Below are positions 52,302 to 61,425 of a DNA stretch of 64,000 bases, one piece after another; the first letter of the stretch is position 1; each line of letters begins with the position of its first letter. The position numbers and the translations under genes are program-made. Under the pieces are notes generated by a model that had not been told where the DNA came from, ran no database searches, and saw nothing but the letters and a program-made list of their open reading frames with translations. The stretch is from Kutzneria buriramensis (GTDB lineage Bacteria > Actinomycetota > Actinomycetes > Mycobacteriales > Pseudonocardiaceae): assembly GCF_003387475.1 (NCBI RefSeq), contig NZ_QUNO01000014.1:62001-126000 (forward strand), read 5' to 3'.

Positions 52302-52646
52302 GATCCCTCGTCTCTACAGGATGAAACGGTGGCCTCATCGGTTGGTTGTTGAGTGGTAAGCGAGATCGTGACGGGGACATGACCATCCTCGGAATGACGT
52401 TTGATGGCGTGATTGCGTCAGGGACCATTACCCGCCACCGATTCGTTGCCGTGCCGATGAACTCGGCCGGACTGCTGTTGTCGAGTGCCACTCGTCATAA
52501 CCTCGTTCGCTGACTGCTGAATATCGAGTGAATCTGGTGTGTACGAACGAGTGTGAGTGTGGCGTGCGCCTCCTGGGCGGGCTACGGGAGAACTACCTAC
52601 TCGCCGGGTGCGGCGCCGTGAGCGCCGGCGCGAAGACGAGGGGTTG
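52302..52646. other. Promoter region of the subtilase
   Basis: These 345 bases separate the subtilase start from the stop of the next leftward gene. They are AT-richer near 52480-52550 and contain no supported ORF. I see no clear -35/-10 pair to name. Confidence 0.4.
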
Positions 52647-54971
52647 TCAGGGTTGATCGGTACCGGCGATCCAGGCCGTGATCTCAGCCCTCGTGGTGAA
52701 GCCGAACTTGGTGAGGATGCTCTCGACGTGTGCCTCGGCCGTGCGTCGCGCGATGAGCAGGGTGGCCGCGATGTCCTTGTTCCGCATGCCCTGCGCGACC
52801 AGTTCGGCGACCTGTTGTTCCCGTTGGGTGAGCGAGCGTGCTCCGTGCGGCCGCGTCCACTCGGCGGGCGGCCGGTCGGCCGCCGGCATGCCCAGGCCGT
52901 AGCCGATCGCCTGATCGAAGCCGAGTTGGGCGCCCTGGTGGTAGACGGTCGCGAACTGGTGGTCACCCAGACTCTGTCGTGATCCGTGCTCGCATCGGTG
53001 GTCGAACGCCGCGTAGTGCTGCGACTGCACCACCGCCAGTTCGGCCGGCAGCCAACGCGAGGAGCTGGCGCCGAGCAGCCGGGCCGCCTTCGTGTGCTGG
53101 TTCTGCCCGATCGCCGTCCAGGCCAACAGCTTCAGCGTCAGCGCGACGGCCAGTCGATCGGTGCCCGGGCGGAGCAGTCGCAGCGCGCTCTGGGCCAGGG
53201 CGGTGGCGCGCCGCAACTCGTCACGCCGCCAGGCGGCGAACGCCGCGACCCACAGCGCATGCGGCATGGCCCGGCCGGCCTGCCTGGCGATGCACAGCGC
53301 GAGACCTTCCTCGGCCCGACCGGTCGCGGTGGCGTCGCCGAGCAGCGCCGCGTCGATGGCCACCTGCGACAGGGCGGCGTGCGCCCCGGCGTGGTCGCCG
53401 GTGTCGCGGAATCCCGCGAGCGCCTTCTCGGCGAAGATCATGGCGCCGGCCAGGTCGCCCCGATGGGTGGTCAGCATCGACAGACCCAGCTGTGTGTACG
53501 CCTGCGAACGCCGATCGTTCAGTCGCCGGGCCAGATCCTCCGCCTCCGCGAGCGACGGCCCGGCCTGGTCCAGGTCGCCCATCAGCGTCGTGAGAATGGC
53601 CCGTGCGGACAGGGCGTTGGCGCGCTCGGCGGTGGGGGAGGGGTCGGCCGCGATCGCCCGGTCGAGCCAGTGCCGGCCCTCGTGCAGTTCGCCGGTGACA
53701 AGCCAGAAGTGCAGCAGCGTCGAGGTGATCCGCAGCGCCAGCGCGGGCTTGCCGCGTTCGGTCAGGCAGTAGGCGATCGCGGTCCGGAGGTTGTCGCGCT
53801 CCTTGCGTAGCCGCTCGCTCCACAGCGCCTGGCGTGAGCTGAACCAGTCGGTGCCGGCAACGGTCACCAGGCTCAGGTAGTGGTCGCGGTGACGGATCCT
53901 CGGATCCGGCCGCCGCGTGGACCTGGACCGGTGCTCCAGACCGTACTGGCGCATCGGGGCGAGCAGCTGGTAGCGGACCCCCTCGTCCGCGGTGCCGTCC
54001 TGGCGGCGGTGCACGATTCCCTTGTCCAGCAGGCTCGTCACGATGCCGGCCACCTCCTCGGCGCGGACGTCGTCGCCCCCGCAGACCGCCTCGGCGGCGG
54101 CGAGGTCGTAGCTGCTGGGGAAGACCGCCAACCGCTTCCACACCTGGCGTTCCGCCGGCGTGCACAGGTCGAAGTGCCAGTCGATCACCGGCTGCGGCCG
54201 CAACCGGTGCGGGGCCGCCAGTTCGACCGCCTTGGTGCGCTCGCGGAAGTGCGCGTCGAGCAGATCGACCAACCGGCGCAACGGCATCGCGCGCAACTGC
54301 GCGGCCGCGAGCTCGACGGCCAGCGGAATTCCGTCCACCCGCCGGCAGATCCAGGCGACATCGGCCCAGTTGCTCTCGTCGACGACGAATCCGGGCTGGG
54401 CGGCGGCCGCCCGCGCCGCGAAGAGGCGGACCGCGCCGTAGTGGTTGAGCCCCGTGGCGGGCGGAAGTCGATCCAGGTGCGGCACCGTCAAGGGGGGCAC
54501 CGGGAAGACGCGCTCGCCGCCCATCTGCAACGCGTTCCGGCTCGTCACGAGTACGTGCAGCCGCGGCGAGGCTGCGAGCAATGCTCGGATCAGCGTCGTG
54601 CACGCGGCCGCAAGGCCGTCGCAGTGGTCCAGCACCAGCAACATCCTCTTGTCCGCGAGGAAGGCGGACAGCGTGTGCACGACGGGTGACCCGCTCCGGT
54701 GGTCCACGTCGAGGTCGACCGCGACGGTCTCGGCGAGCAGTTCGGCGTTGTCACATCCGGCGAGCTCGACCAGCCAGACGCCGTCGGAGAACGCCGGTCG
54801 CACGTCCATCGCCAGGCGCAGCGCCAGCCGGGACTTGCCGATGCCCGAAACGCCCGTCATCGTGACCAGACGACTGGTCGACAGCAACTTGCGGGCGGCG
54901 GCGAGCTCCCGACGACGGCTCACGAAGTTCGTCGCGCTGCCAGGCAGCCGGCCCTGCCACTGCGGTGGCAT
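52647..54971 (-). CDS. LuxR-family regulator with NB-ARC ATPase and TPR repeats (copy 2)
   Basis: This 774-residue paralogue of the regulator at 13.6 kb has the P-loop TGVSGIGKSR, Walker B MLLVLDHCDGL, the NB-ARC phrase LVTSRNALQMGGERVFPVPPL, a helical middle, and a C-terminal LuxR HTH (LTQREQQVAELVAQGMRNKDIAATLLIARRTAEAHVESILTKFG, about 710-755). Walker B carries HCDGL instead of the NCEHL of its paralogues, a small variation. The ATG at 54971 has GGGGAGGGG upstream. It is followed by a 345-base gap before the subtilase, and preceded 69 bases away by the methyltransferase gene in the same direction, so those two may be co-transcribed. Confidence 0.88.
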   Translation of the reverse strand: MPPQWQGRLPGSATNFVSRRRELAAARKLLSTSRLVTMTGVSGIGKSRLALRLAMDVRPAFSDGVWLVELAGCDNAELLAETVAVDLDVDHRSGSPVVHTLSAFLADKRMLLVLDHCDGLAAACTTLIRALLAASPRLHVLVTSRNALQMGGERVFPVPPLTVPHLDRLPPATGLNHYGAVRLFAARAAAAQPGFVVDESNWADVAWICRRVDGIPLAVELAAAQLRAMPLRRLVDLLDAHFRERTKAVELAAPHRLRPQPVIDWHFDLCTPAERQVWKRLAVFPSSYDLAAAEAVCGGDDVRAEEVAGIVTSLLDKGIVHRRQDGTADEGVRYQLLAPMRQYGLEHRSRSTRRPDPRIRHRDHYLSLVTVAGTDWFSSRQALWSERLRKERDNLRTAIAYCLTERGKPALALRITSTLLHFWLVTGELHEGRHWLDRAIAADPSPTAERANALSARAILTTLMGDLDQAGPSLAEAEDLARRLNDRRSQAYTQLGLSMLTTHRGDLAGAMIFAEKALAGFRDTGDHAGAHAALSQVAIDAALLGDATATGRAEEGLALCIARQAGRAMPHALWVAAFAAWRRDELRRATALAQSALRLLRPGTDRLAVALTLKLLAWTAIGQNQHTKAARLLGASSSRWLPAELAVVQSQHYAAFDHRCEHGSRQSLGDHQFATVYHQGAQLGFDQAIGYGLGMPAADRPPAEWTRPHGARSLTQREQQVAELVAQGMRNKDIAATLLIARRTAEAHVESILTKFGFTTRAEITAWIAGTDQP

Positions 54972-55040
54972 CGGTTCCCCTCCCCAGGAAGATGGTTGGT
55001 CGTCGGCGGGCTCCGGGCCGCGTCGGGCGTGCGGTCCCGC

Positions 55041-56213
55041 TCAGGGCAACACCCACTGGTGATCGCCGCGGGGAGAGTCCAGCCACAGCCACTGGAGCTC
55101 GGTGGTCACCGTGAGCCCGAAGCGCTCGCGCGACGGTCGACCGAGGGCGCACCACTCGCGGTAGAAGCGTTCGACGTGGTCCCACAGGAGGCGGGGACCG
55201 TGTTGTTCGACGGTGTGGCTCCTGGTGTTGTGACGCGCCCAGGAGCCGTCGGGGTGGAACAGCCAGGTCTGCGGCTCACGGGACGGCGGCCGAAGGTCCA
55301 ACCGCGCCACCCCGGGCATCAGCAGCCCGGCGAACATGACCAGGGACGCCGCCTGGTTGGGCAGAGCCAGCGCCAGTTCCGGCTCGGTCGGGCGGACCGT
55401 GCCGTGTTCGTGGATGGCGCGCCGGAAGCGTTGGCCGGGGTCGATCGGCCGGTACGACCGGGTCGGGGCGAAGCCACCCTGGTACGGCAGGAAGAAGCCC
55501 CGGGCCGAGTGCTCGTCGTCGACGGTGAGGCGGACGAGCGCGTTGACGCCGAGTTCCCGGTAGATCTGCGCGAGGATCACGCCGGCCGGCCGGACCTGCG
55601 TGAGCCAGGCGGGCGGTATCGAGGGCACGCCGCAGGTGGCGATCAGACGGTCGTAGGGGTCGTTGCCCGCGACCCCGCCGACGTGGTCGGAGATGCCCAG
55701 GGCCGGGTAGTAGCCACAGCTGTCCAGCTGGGCGCGTGCCCGGTCGACCAGCACCGGGTCGATGTCGATCGACGTCACCAGTGGCGAGCCGAGCCGGTGG
55801 CAGAGCACGGCCGTCGTGTAGCCGCTGCCGGTCCCGATCTCCAACACCTGGTGCCCGCAGCGCAGATCGAGCTGCTCGAGCATCATCGCGGCCAGACTCG
55901 GCGACGTGCTCGTGCTGGTGGGCAAGCCCTTGAGCGACCGGCAGCCGTGCGGCAGCTCCCACGCGCAGATCCGACCGTCGAGCTGGATGGGCCAGGCGCC
56001 GTCGCTGTACACCATGTCCAGCCATGCGGGATGCCGGAAGTCGACCGTGTCGTAGGACGCTCCGTCCAGCGCCGGCCGGAAGAAGTGGCGGAGAAAGGCC
56101 TCGCGCGGCACCTGATCGAACGCCGCGTGCAGCTGCGGGTCCCGCAGCAGTCCTCGTTGGCTGAGGTCGTACGCGAACCGCTTGCGTGGGTCGGCCACGT
56201 TGGAGACGGTCAT
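55041..56213 (-). CDS. Isoaspartyl-O-methyltransferase-like protein, RiPP-associated type
   Basis: This is a 390-residue SAM methyltransferase of the protein-L-isoaspartyl methyltransferase superfamily. It has VPREAFLRHFF near the N-terminus, TSTSTSPSLAAMMLEQLDLRCGHQVLEIGTGSGYTTAVLCHRLG (motif I) and VTSIDIDPVLVDRA, then an extra C-terminal domain of about 150 residues. The long version with STS-PS before motif I resembles methyltransferases that modify Asp in RiPP systems (graspetide and lanthipeptide-associated PIMTs). No ATP-grasp or LanM gene is near, so its peptide, if any, is unknown; precursors at 45.8 and 63.7 kb are candidates only by window membership. I chose the ATG at 56213; the frame extends to 56282 without family support. 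Confidence 0.78.
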   Translation of the reverse strand: MTVSNVADPRKRFAYDLSQRGLLRDPQLHAAFDQVPREAFLRHFFRPALDGASYDTVDFRHPAWLDMVYSDGAWPIQLDGRICAWELPHGCRSLKGLPTSTSTSPSLAAMMLEQLDLRCGHQVLEIGTGSGYTTAVLCHRLGSPLVTSIDIDPVLVDRARAQLDSCGYYPALGISDHVGGVAGNDPYDRLIATCGVPSIPPAWLTQVRPAGVILAQIYRELGVNALVRLTVDDEHSARGFFLPYQGGFAPTRSYRPIDPGQRFRRAIHEHGTVRPTEPELALALPNQAASLVMFAGLLMPGVARLDLRPPSREPQTWLFHPDGSWARHNTRSHTVEQHGPRLLWDHVERFYREWCALGRPSRERFGLTVTTELQWLWLDSPRGDHQWVLP

Positions 56214-56543
56214 GTCACTGAAGTTCCTCGGCTGGATGAAATGCTTTGCGTGTCGATTGCCGGCGCCATGGCGGAATCTCACGGTTGCCGCAGCGGATTC
56301 ACACTGCTGGCCCCACCGTGATGTTTCATCGACCTGTGCGGCCTGGTGGTTGTCACCAGCTGAGGCCAGAATGGACCTGGCCGGAGAAGGTGTGCAACTC
56401 CATGCCGTCGCCGTACGGTCAGCATCACCCGCTCAGCCGCTTGTCGCTTTCCGCTGAGCGGCCCAGCGTTGGCGGCACTCGTTCGGTGCAGCGGATGAGA
56501 TTCACCTACGGGAGGCCGACGGTTTCGTTGCCGTGGGCGACGT

Positions 56544-56717
56544 TCACGCACTTCCAGCTGGACCGGGCGATTGGCCTGTGGCAAGGGGAATCGTGCGGCG
56601 GGCCTGGACGGAGCCGGTCGAGAACACAACGCGCGCGGCTGTCCCCAGCATAGCGCCGATCGCGGCCATGAGAACTTCGGTCATGATGAGAACCAGTAGC
56701 TTGTGACGCTTCGGCAT
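56544..56717 (-). CDS. Small single-span membrane peptide (hypothetical)
   Basis: This is a 57-residue frame with a good ribosome-binding site (GGAG six bases before the ATG at 56717). It encodes MPKRHKLLVLIMTEVLMAAIG, a basic start then a transmembrane-like helix to about residue 32, then a short polar tail. I recognise no family. It sits alone upstream of the methyltransferase, 330 bases away, in the same direction. The rest of 56214-57038 contains nothing I can support. Confidence 0.35.
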   Translation of the reverse strand: MPKRHKLLVLIMTEVLMAAIGAMLGTAARVVFSTGSVQARRTIPLATGQSPGPAGSA

Positions 56718-57038
56718 GACATCTCCGTGTTGTCTGCTATGGTCCGGGCACACTGGTATCGGCTCGCGTTTCCCTGCCTCTGTGCGTGTCCCTGTGCGCC
56801 ATCGTCGGCCATGCGTACATGTGTCCATGCGCTATACATGCGCGATGCGATCGCGCAATCCGTTGGAGTCACCTCCTTCTCCGGTCCCGCAGCGACGCTA
56901 GCGGACCGGCAGCAGAAAAGAACCGAGTCGGCAAGGCGTGTAGTGGTCCTTGCCGCATACTGGCCAGGCCGACCGAAGAAACCGATGTGTCCTCAGGTTC
57001 GCGGCTGCGTCGAGGTCTTCGCCGTGGTGGGCCTCACC

Positions 57039-57797
57039 TCACGGGGTGAACCGCAGGCGCTGCGTGAGCACGTCCTCCGCGATCTCCGACAGCGGCCGGT
57101 CGCTGGCGAAGGCACGGGCACGCAGTCTGAGGAACGCCTCGGTCAGGCCGGATTCCAGCTGTATCGACACCACGCCGATGGCTCGGTGTATCTCTCCCCA
57201 TCGCGCGCCGACGCCGCACGCGAACTCCTCGGCGTCGTCGGGGTCGGCCTCGACCAGGTCGGCCAACAGCGACACCGCCACCTCGGCGAACAACAGCGCG
57301 TCGGAGATCTCGTCGCGGGACAGCCTGCCCTCGACCACGCGGTGGATCTCCAGGACTCCGACCGAGATCGCGTGCTGGACCAACGGGAACGCGAACACCG
57401 CGGCCGCCCCGGCCTCGACCGCGGCCGGGGTGAACAGCGGCCAGCGGCGCTGGCTGGGGATGTCCGTCAGCTCGGGCGCCAGGATCGGACTGAGCCCGTC
57501 GAGGGCCTGGACTCCCGGCCCCTCGCCGACCGTGACCTGCGTGTCCATTATCCGCTCGCTGACCACGTCGGTGGCGTAGATCGGCTCGCCCGACCCCAGA
57601 TCCCCGATCAGGTACAGCCCGACCCCGCCGGCGCGCACCATCGTCGCGCACGCCTGACAGACGTGTCGGACCGCGACCGGCATGTCCTCGGCACGAGCCA
57701 GCGCCCGGACGGCCGCCAGCACCCGAGCGAGGCGGTCGTCGTCCCTCGCTGTCATCGTGTTCGGGTCCATCATCGGACAGTCCACACCTTCCGTCAT
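57039..57797 (-). CDS. GAF-ANTAR RNA-binding regulator
   Basis: This is a 252-residue protein. The N-terminal GAF sensor domain (about 30-170) has VGLYLIGDLGSGEPIYATD, TVGEGPGVQALDG and VFAFPLVQHAISVGVLEIHR. The C-terminal ANTAR domain (about 195-250) has IHRAIGVVSIQLESGLTEAFLRLRARAFASDRPLSEIAEDVL. ANTAR proteins bind paired RNA stem-loops and act as antiterminators, here likely gated by the GAF sensor. Starts at 57797 (ATG) or at the ATG ten codons later are both possible; AAGG precedes the second. Target RNAs are unknown. Confidence 0.88.
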   Translation of the reverse strand: MTEGVDCPMMDPNTMTARDDDRLARVLAAVRALARAEDMPVAVRHVCQACATMVRAGGVGLYLIGDLGSGEPIYATDVVSERIMDTQVTVGEGPGVQALDGLSPILAPELTDIPSQRRWPLFTPAAVEAGAAAVFAFPLVQHAISVGVLEIHRVVEGRLSRDEISDALLFAEVAVSLLADLVEADPDDAEEFACGVGARWGEIHRAIGVVSIQLESGLTEAFLRLRARAFASDRPLSEIAEDVLTQRLRFTP

Positions 57798-58125
57798 TCC
57801 ATGCCCGGCAGCCGGTCGGCCACGCGGGCGCGATGAACGCCCTGTGCGTGCCTGATTGCGTCACTGGGCGTGTCTGGCGACCATCCCGCGGACTGGAGCG
57901 TGCCCGACATGACCGAGCGACAACACGGGAGAACTACCTGTTGTCGCCGCACGGGCGGATCCCACTACGGTGCGTGGTCGAGACCGCCGATGATCCGGTG
58001 AGCGGTGGCCGACGTCGATTACGCGTCGCGCCAAGGGAAAGCCGGAGGGGAGGAGGGAACAGAGCGCGTGGGACAGCGCCCTGGGGCCTGCGTCGACGTC
58101 GTCCCCGACAGCCGGGGCACAGGCC
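57798..58125. other. Intergenic region upstream of the GAF-ANTAR gene
   Basis: These 328 bases hold no supported gene. They separate the GAF-ANTAR start from the stop of the third LuxR-type regulator and presumably carry the GAF-ANTAR promoter. Confidence 0.4.
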
Positions 58126-60456
58126 CTAGTCCGGGAGGACCAGCGCCTGGTGTTCGAGGTACCAGGAAATGACCTGAATGCGCGAGGCGAACCCGAGTTT
58201 GGCCAGGATGTGCTCGACGTGGTCCTCGGCCGTGCGCTGGCTGATGATGAGCGCGCCCGCGATGTCCTCGTTGCTCGCCCCCCGGGCGATGAGCTTGGCC
58301 ACCTGCCGCTCGCGCAGGGTCAGCGGTGTCGGACCCGCGGCGCGCGGCGTCGCCGCCGCGCCTTGCTGCGTCTCCAGGGCGTAGGCCACCATCTCGTCGA
58401 ACGTGAGCCTGCCGCCCTCGCGGAAGGCTCCCGCGTATCTCTTCCCGCCGAGCGCTCGACGGGCGTCCCGCTCGCAGTCCCGGTGGTTGTCGAAGAAGGG
58501 CTTCAGCGGCGCCACCGGGGTTCCCATCGACCGCCAGAGTGCCTCGGCGGCGCCGAGCAGCGTCGCCGCCCTGCCCTCCCGATGTTCCGTGGCCGCGATG
58601 CAGGCCAGTGCTTCCAGGCAGAACGCCGTGCCCTGGACGTCGTTCAGCCCGCGCTTGAGCCGCAGGCTCTGGTGTTGCAGTTCGGTCGCCCGCCGCAGGT
58701 CGCCCTGCTGCCATGCGGACAGTCCGAACGCCCACCGCGCGTGTGACCGGTGGCGGCGTTCCCCGGTGGGTTCGGTGATCGCCATGACCTGCTGGTGGCA
58801 CGTCCGCGCGCGCCGCGCGTCGCCGGCGACGGCGACGGCCACCAGGAGTGCCTGGAGGATGTCGAGTCGCTGGTTGAGGTCCGGGGACTCGGCCGCGAGT
58901 GCCTGCTCATAGGCCACGATCGCGGCCGGCACGTCGCCGCCCCACAGCGCGAGATGGCCGGTGGCGTAGCCGAGCCGGCCGAGGCTGTCGGCGTCGCCCA
59001 GCTGTTCCGCGAGCGCCTTGCCTTCGACCAGCAGCGACCTACCGGTGTCGAAGTCGCCCTGAACGACGGCCAACTGGCTGTCGAGCAGCAGTGCCCGGGC
59101 GCGATACACGCTCGGTTCCCTCGCCTGGGCCAGGGCCCGGTCGAGCCAGCGCCTGCCCTCGCTGAACCGGCCGGGGGACCACCAGTAGAAGCGCCAGGGG
59201 CTCACGGCCATCCGTAACGCGGACTCCGCCTCACCCGGTTCGGTGAGGCAGAACCGCAACGCGGACCGGATATTGGAGTGCACCAGGTCCAACCGGGCGA
59301 GCCAGTACTCCTGCAACGGGCTGATCCACTCCCGTTCGGCCTGCAGCAGCAGTTGCTCGTAGAAGTCGCGATGCCGCCGGCACAGCCGAGTCTCCTCGCC
59401 GCGGTCGCGCAGTTTCATCAGCCCGAATTCCCGGAGTGTGTCGAGCAGCCGGTAGCGCAGCTCCGACCCGTGTTTGTCGGTCACCAGGACCGACTTGTCG
59501 ACCAGTCCGGTGATCAGTTCGAGCATGTCCTGCCGGAGCAGACCCTCTCCGGCGCAGACCGCTTCCACCGCCTCCAGGTTGAAGCTGCCGGCGAAGACCG
59601 ACAGGCGGGCCCACAGCAGCTGCTCGTCCGACGTGCAGAGCTCGAAGCTCCATTCGATGCAGCTGCGCAACGTCTGGTGCCGAGACGCTCTGTCCCAGGT
59701 GGCTGTGGCCAGCAACGCGCAGCGGTCGGCCAGCCGGTCCAGGATCTGCTGCGGCGAGAGCACCCGCAGCCGCACCGCGGCCAGTTCTATCGCCAGCGGA
59801 ATCCCGTCGAGCTGGCGGCAGATGCCCACCACCGTGCGATAGTTGTCCTCGGTGAGACGGAACTCCGGAACCGTCGCGGTGGCGCGATCGAGGAACAACG
59901 CCACGGCCTCGTACCGGCCCACTTCCCGCTTTCCCGGCGGATCTCTCAGGTCCGGCACGGACAGTGGCGGCACCGGCCAGACGGCCTCGCCGGAGATGCC
60001 CAGCGGTTCGCGGGTGGTGGTCAGGACGCGCAGTTTCGGGCAGTCGCCGAGCAACGAGTACACCAGTTGCCCGCACGCGGTCAGCAGGTGATCGCAATTG
60101 TCCAATACCAGCAGAAGGCGCCGATCGGCCAGGTATTCGCCCAACGCGGCCTGAATGGGGCGCGGCGACTGGTCCCGCAAGCCGAACACACTCGCCACCG
60201 TCTGCGGCAACAGCGCGGCGTCGCGCAGCTCGGCCAGCTCGGCCAGCCATACGCCGTCCGGGAAGGCACGCCGCACACCGACGGCCGCCCGTAGGGCCAA
60301 CCGGGATTTGCCCACTCCGCCGACCCCGGTCAGCGTGACCAGCCGCGAAGCGGACAACAACTGCTTGACCTGGGCAAGTTCGTGTCGGCGACCGACGAAA
60401 CCGGACAAATCAGCAGGAATGTTCGTCGGGGGCGTGCCTTCTTGGCATCGGGCCAT
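58126..60456 (-). CDS. LuxR-family regulator with NB-ARC ATPase and TPR repeats (copy 3)
   Basis: This 776-residue protein is the third member of the paralogous set. The P-loop is TGVGGVGKSR, Walker B LLLVLDNCDHL, sensor phrase LTTTREPLGISGEAVWPVPPL, with a long TPR region and a LuxR HTH (LTLRERQVAKLIARGASNEDIAGALIISQRTAEDHVEHILAKLG, about 705-750). Start is uncertain: ATG at 60456 (MARCQEGTPP) or 60474, neither with a clear ribosome-binding site; homology to the other copies begins at SGFVGRRHEL. It lies beside the GAF-ANTAR gene and diverges from the small membrane-protein gene. A cluster to the right, such as the RiPP at 63.7 kb, is a possible target. Confidence 0.87.
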   Translation of the reverse strand: MARCQEGTPPTNIPADLSGFVGRRHELAQVKQLLSASRLVTLTGVGGVGKSRLALRAAVGVRRAFPDGVWLAELAELRDAALLPQTVASVFGLRDQSPRPIQAALGEYLADRRLLLVLDNCDHLLTACGQLVYSLLGDCPKLRVLTTTREPLGISGEAVWPVPPLSVPDLRDPPGKREVGRYEAVALFLDRATATVPEFRLTEDNYRTVVGICRQLDGIPLAIELAAVRLRVLSPQQILDRLADRCALLATATWDRASRHQTLRSCIEWSFELCTSDEQLLWARLSVFAGSFNLEAVEAVCAGEGLLRQDMLELITGLVDKSVLVTDKHGSELRYRLLDTLREFGLMKLRDRGEETRLCRRHRDFYEQLLLQAEREWISPLQEYWLARLDLVHSNIRSALRFCLTEPGEAESALRMAVSPWRFYWWSPGRFSEGRRWLDRALAQAREPSVYRARALLLDSQLAVVQGDFDTGRSLLVEGKALAEQLGDADSLGRLGYATGHLALWGGDVPAAIVAYEQALAAESPDLNQRLDILQALLVAVAVAGDARRARTCHQQVMAITEPTGERRHRSHARWAFGLSAWQQGDLRRATELQHQSLRLKRGLNDVQGTAFCLEALACIAATEHREGRAATLLGAAEALWRSMGTPVAPLKPFFDNHRDCERDARRALGGKRYAGAFREGGRLTFDEMVAYALETQQGAAATPRAAGPTPLTLRERQVAKLIARGASNEDIAGALIISQRTAEDHVEHILAKLGFASRIQVISWYLEHQALVLPD

Positions 60457-60909
60457 AATGAACCATACTGCCATAATCGGAGCGAGTCGGGCGAGGTATC
60501 GCTCGCCATGGGAAACCCTGTTCTGGCAAGGACTTCCGATCGATCCAGCACGTCCCGCGGGGTGATGGTGACAACGATGGCGGCGCGCATTCGCCTGGTT
60601 GCGTGTGGTGTGCGGGGCGCTCGCGGTGGCCGGACCGACGGCCTGTGGTGATCGCGGTGGTGATGGCGAGAAACCCTCGGATTCGGACTCCGGGCACAAA
60701 GCGTCGAACGGCTTGACGCCACCGGTTCGCGAGCGCGCCGGACGCGATGGGCATCCGTGTCGCTGGCGCACATGCGCCATCTGGCAACGGTTTTCGTGAC
60801 CTACGTTCGTTTCGGCGGCAGGTGCGGCGCGCGTCCGGACGGCCTCCGGGGTCGTGTCCGCACAGGTGACGCGCCCGTGGCAGCGGGCGCCTGGCGGGAA
60901 GGGACGGAG
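60457..60909. other. Divergent intergenic region
   Basis: These 453 bases between the third LuxR-type regulator and the DUF7144-like gene contain no supported ORF. They should hold promoters for both. Confidence 0.4.
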
Positions 60910-61365
60910 ATGGCCACCGAAGAGATCGGATCGGGTTGGGTCGTGTTCGCGAGCGTGCTGCTCGTCGTGACCGGCGCGGTCAACGTCGTCGAAGGACTCG
61001 TGGCGATGGGCCAGCGCAGCCGAGTGGTCGTCGTGGCGGACCGGTTCTACCTGGTGGACAACACGACCACGTGGGGACTGGTGCTGCTGGTCTTCGGCGC
61101 GGTCCTGGTCGCCGTCGGAGCCGGCCTGCTCACGCTGTCGGAGTGGGCGCGCCTGCCCGCGATCGTGATCGTCGGTCTGCACGCCGTCTCGCAGGTCTTC
61201 TGGATCGGCGCGTATCCGGTCTGGGCCGTGCTGATGATCGCACTCGACACGGTGCTGTTGTTCGGGTTGACCGCTCGCTGGCCGCAGTCGAGCCGCGGAA
61301 CGCCGACGCACCACAACCACCCTCGAACCGGCGCGCCGGGTCGGTCCGCGGGCGAACCCGGGTGA
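60910..61365 (+). CDS. Small four-helix membrane protein (DUF7144-like)
   Basis: This is a 151-residue membrane protein with four predicted helices: WVVFASVLLVVTGAVNVVEG, TTWGLVLLVFGAVLVAVGAG, LPAIVIVGLHAVSQVFWIGAY and WAVLMIALDTVLLFGLTA. The pattern GxxNVVEGL, then NTTTWGLVLLVFG, then AYPVWAVLMIALDTVLLFGLT fits a widespread actinobacterial family of unknown role (DUF7144 type, from memory). The tail is His/Pro/Gly-rich. The ATG at 60910 follows a GGGACGGAG purine run. Confidence 0.75.
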   Translation: MATEEIGSGWVVFASVLLVVTGAVNVVEGLVAMGQRSRVVVVADRFYLVDNTTTWGLVLLVFGAVLVAVGAGLLTLSEWARLPAIVIVGLHAVSQVFWIGAYPVWAVLMIALDTVLLFGLTARWPQSSRGTPTHHNHPRTGAPGRSAGEPG

Positions 61366-61375
61366 ACGCGGCGTG

Positions 61376-61410
61376 GCCTCGGGGGTTCGATCCTGATGAA
61401 TCCCCGAGGC
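61376..61410. terminator. Bidirectional terminator
   Basis: GCCTCGGGG (61376-61384) pairs with CCCCGAGGC (61402-61410) around a 17-base loop, between the convergent DUF7144-like and aegerolysin-like genes. Confidence 0.55.
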
Positions 61411-61425
61411 TGCCTGCTGATCGGG

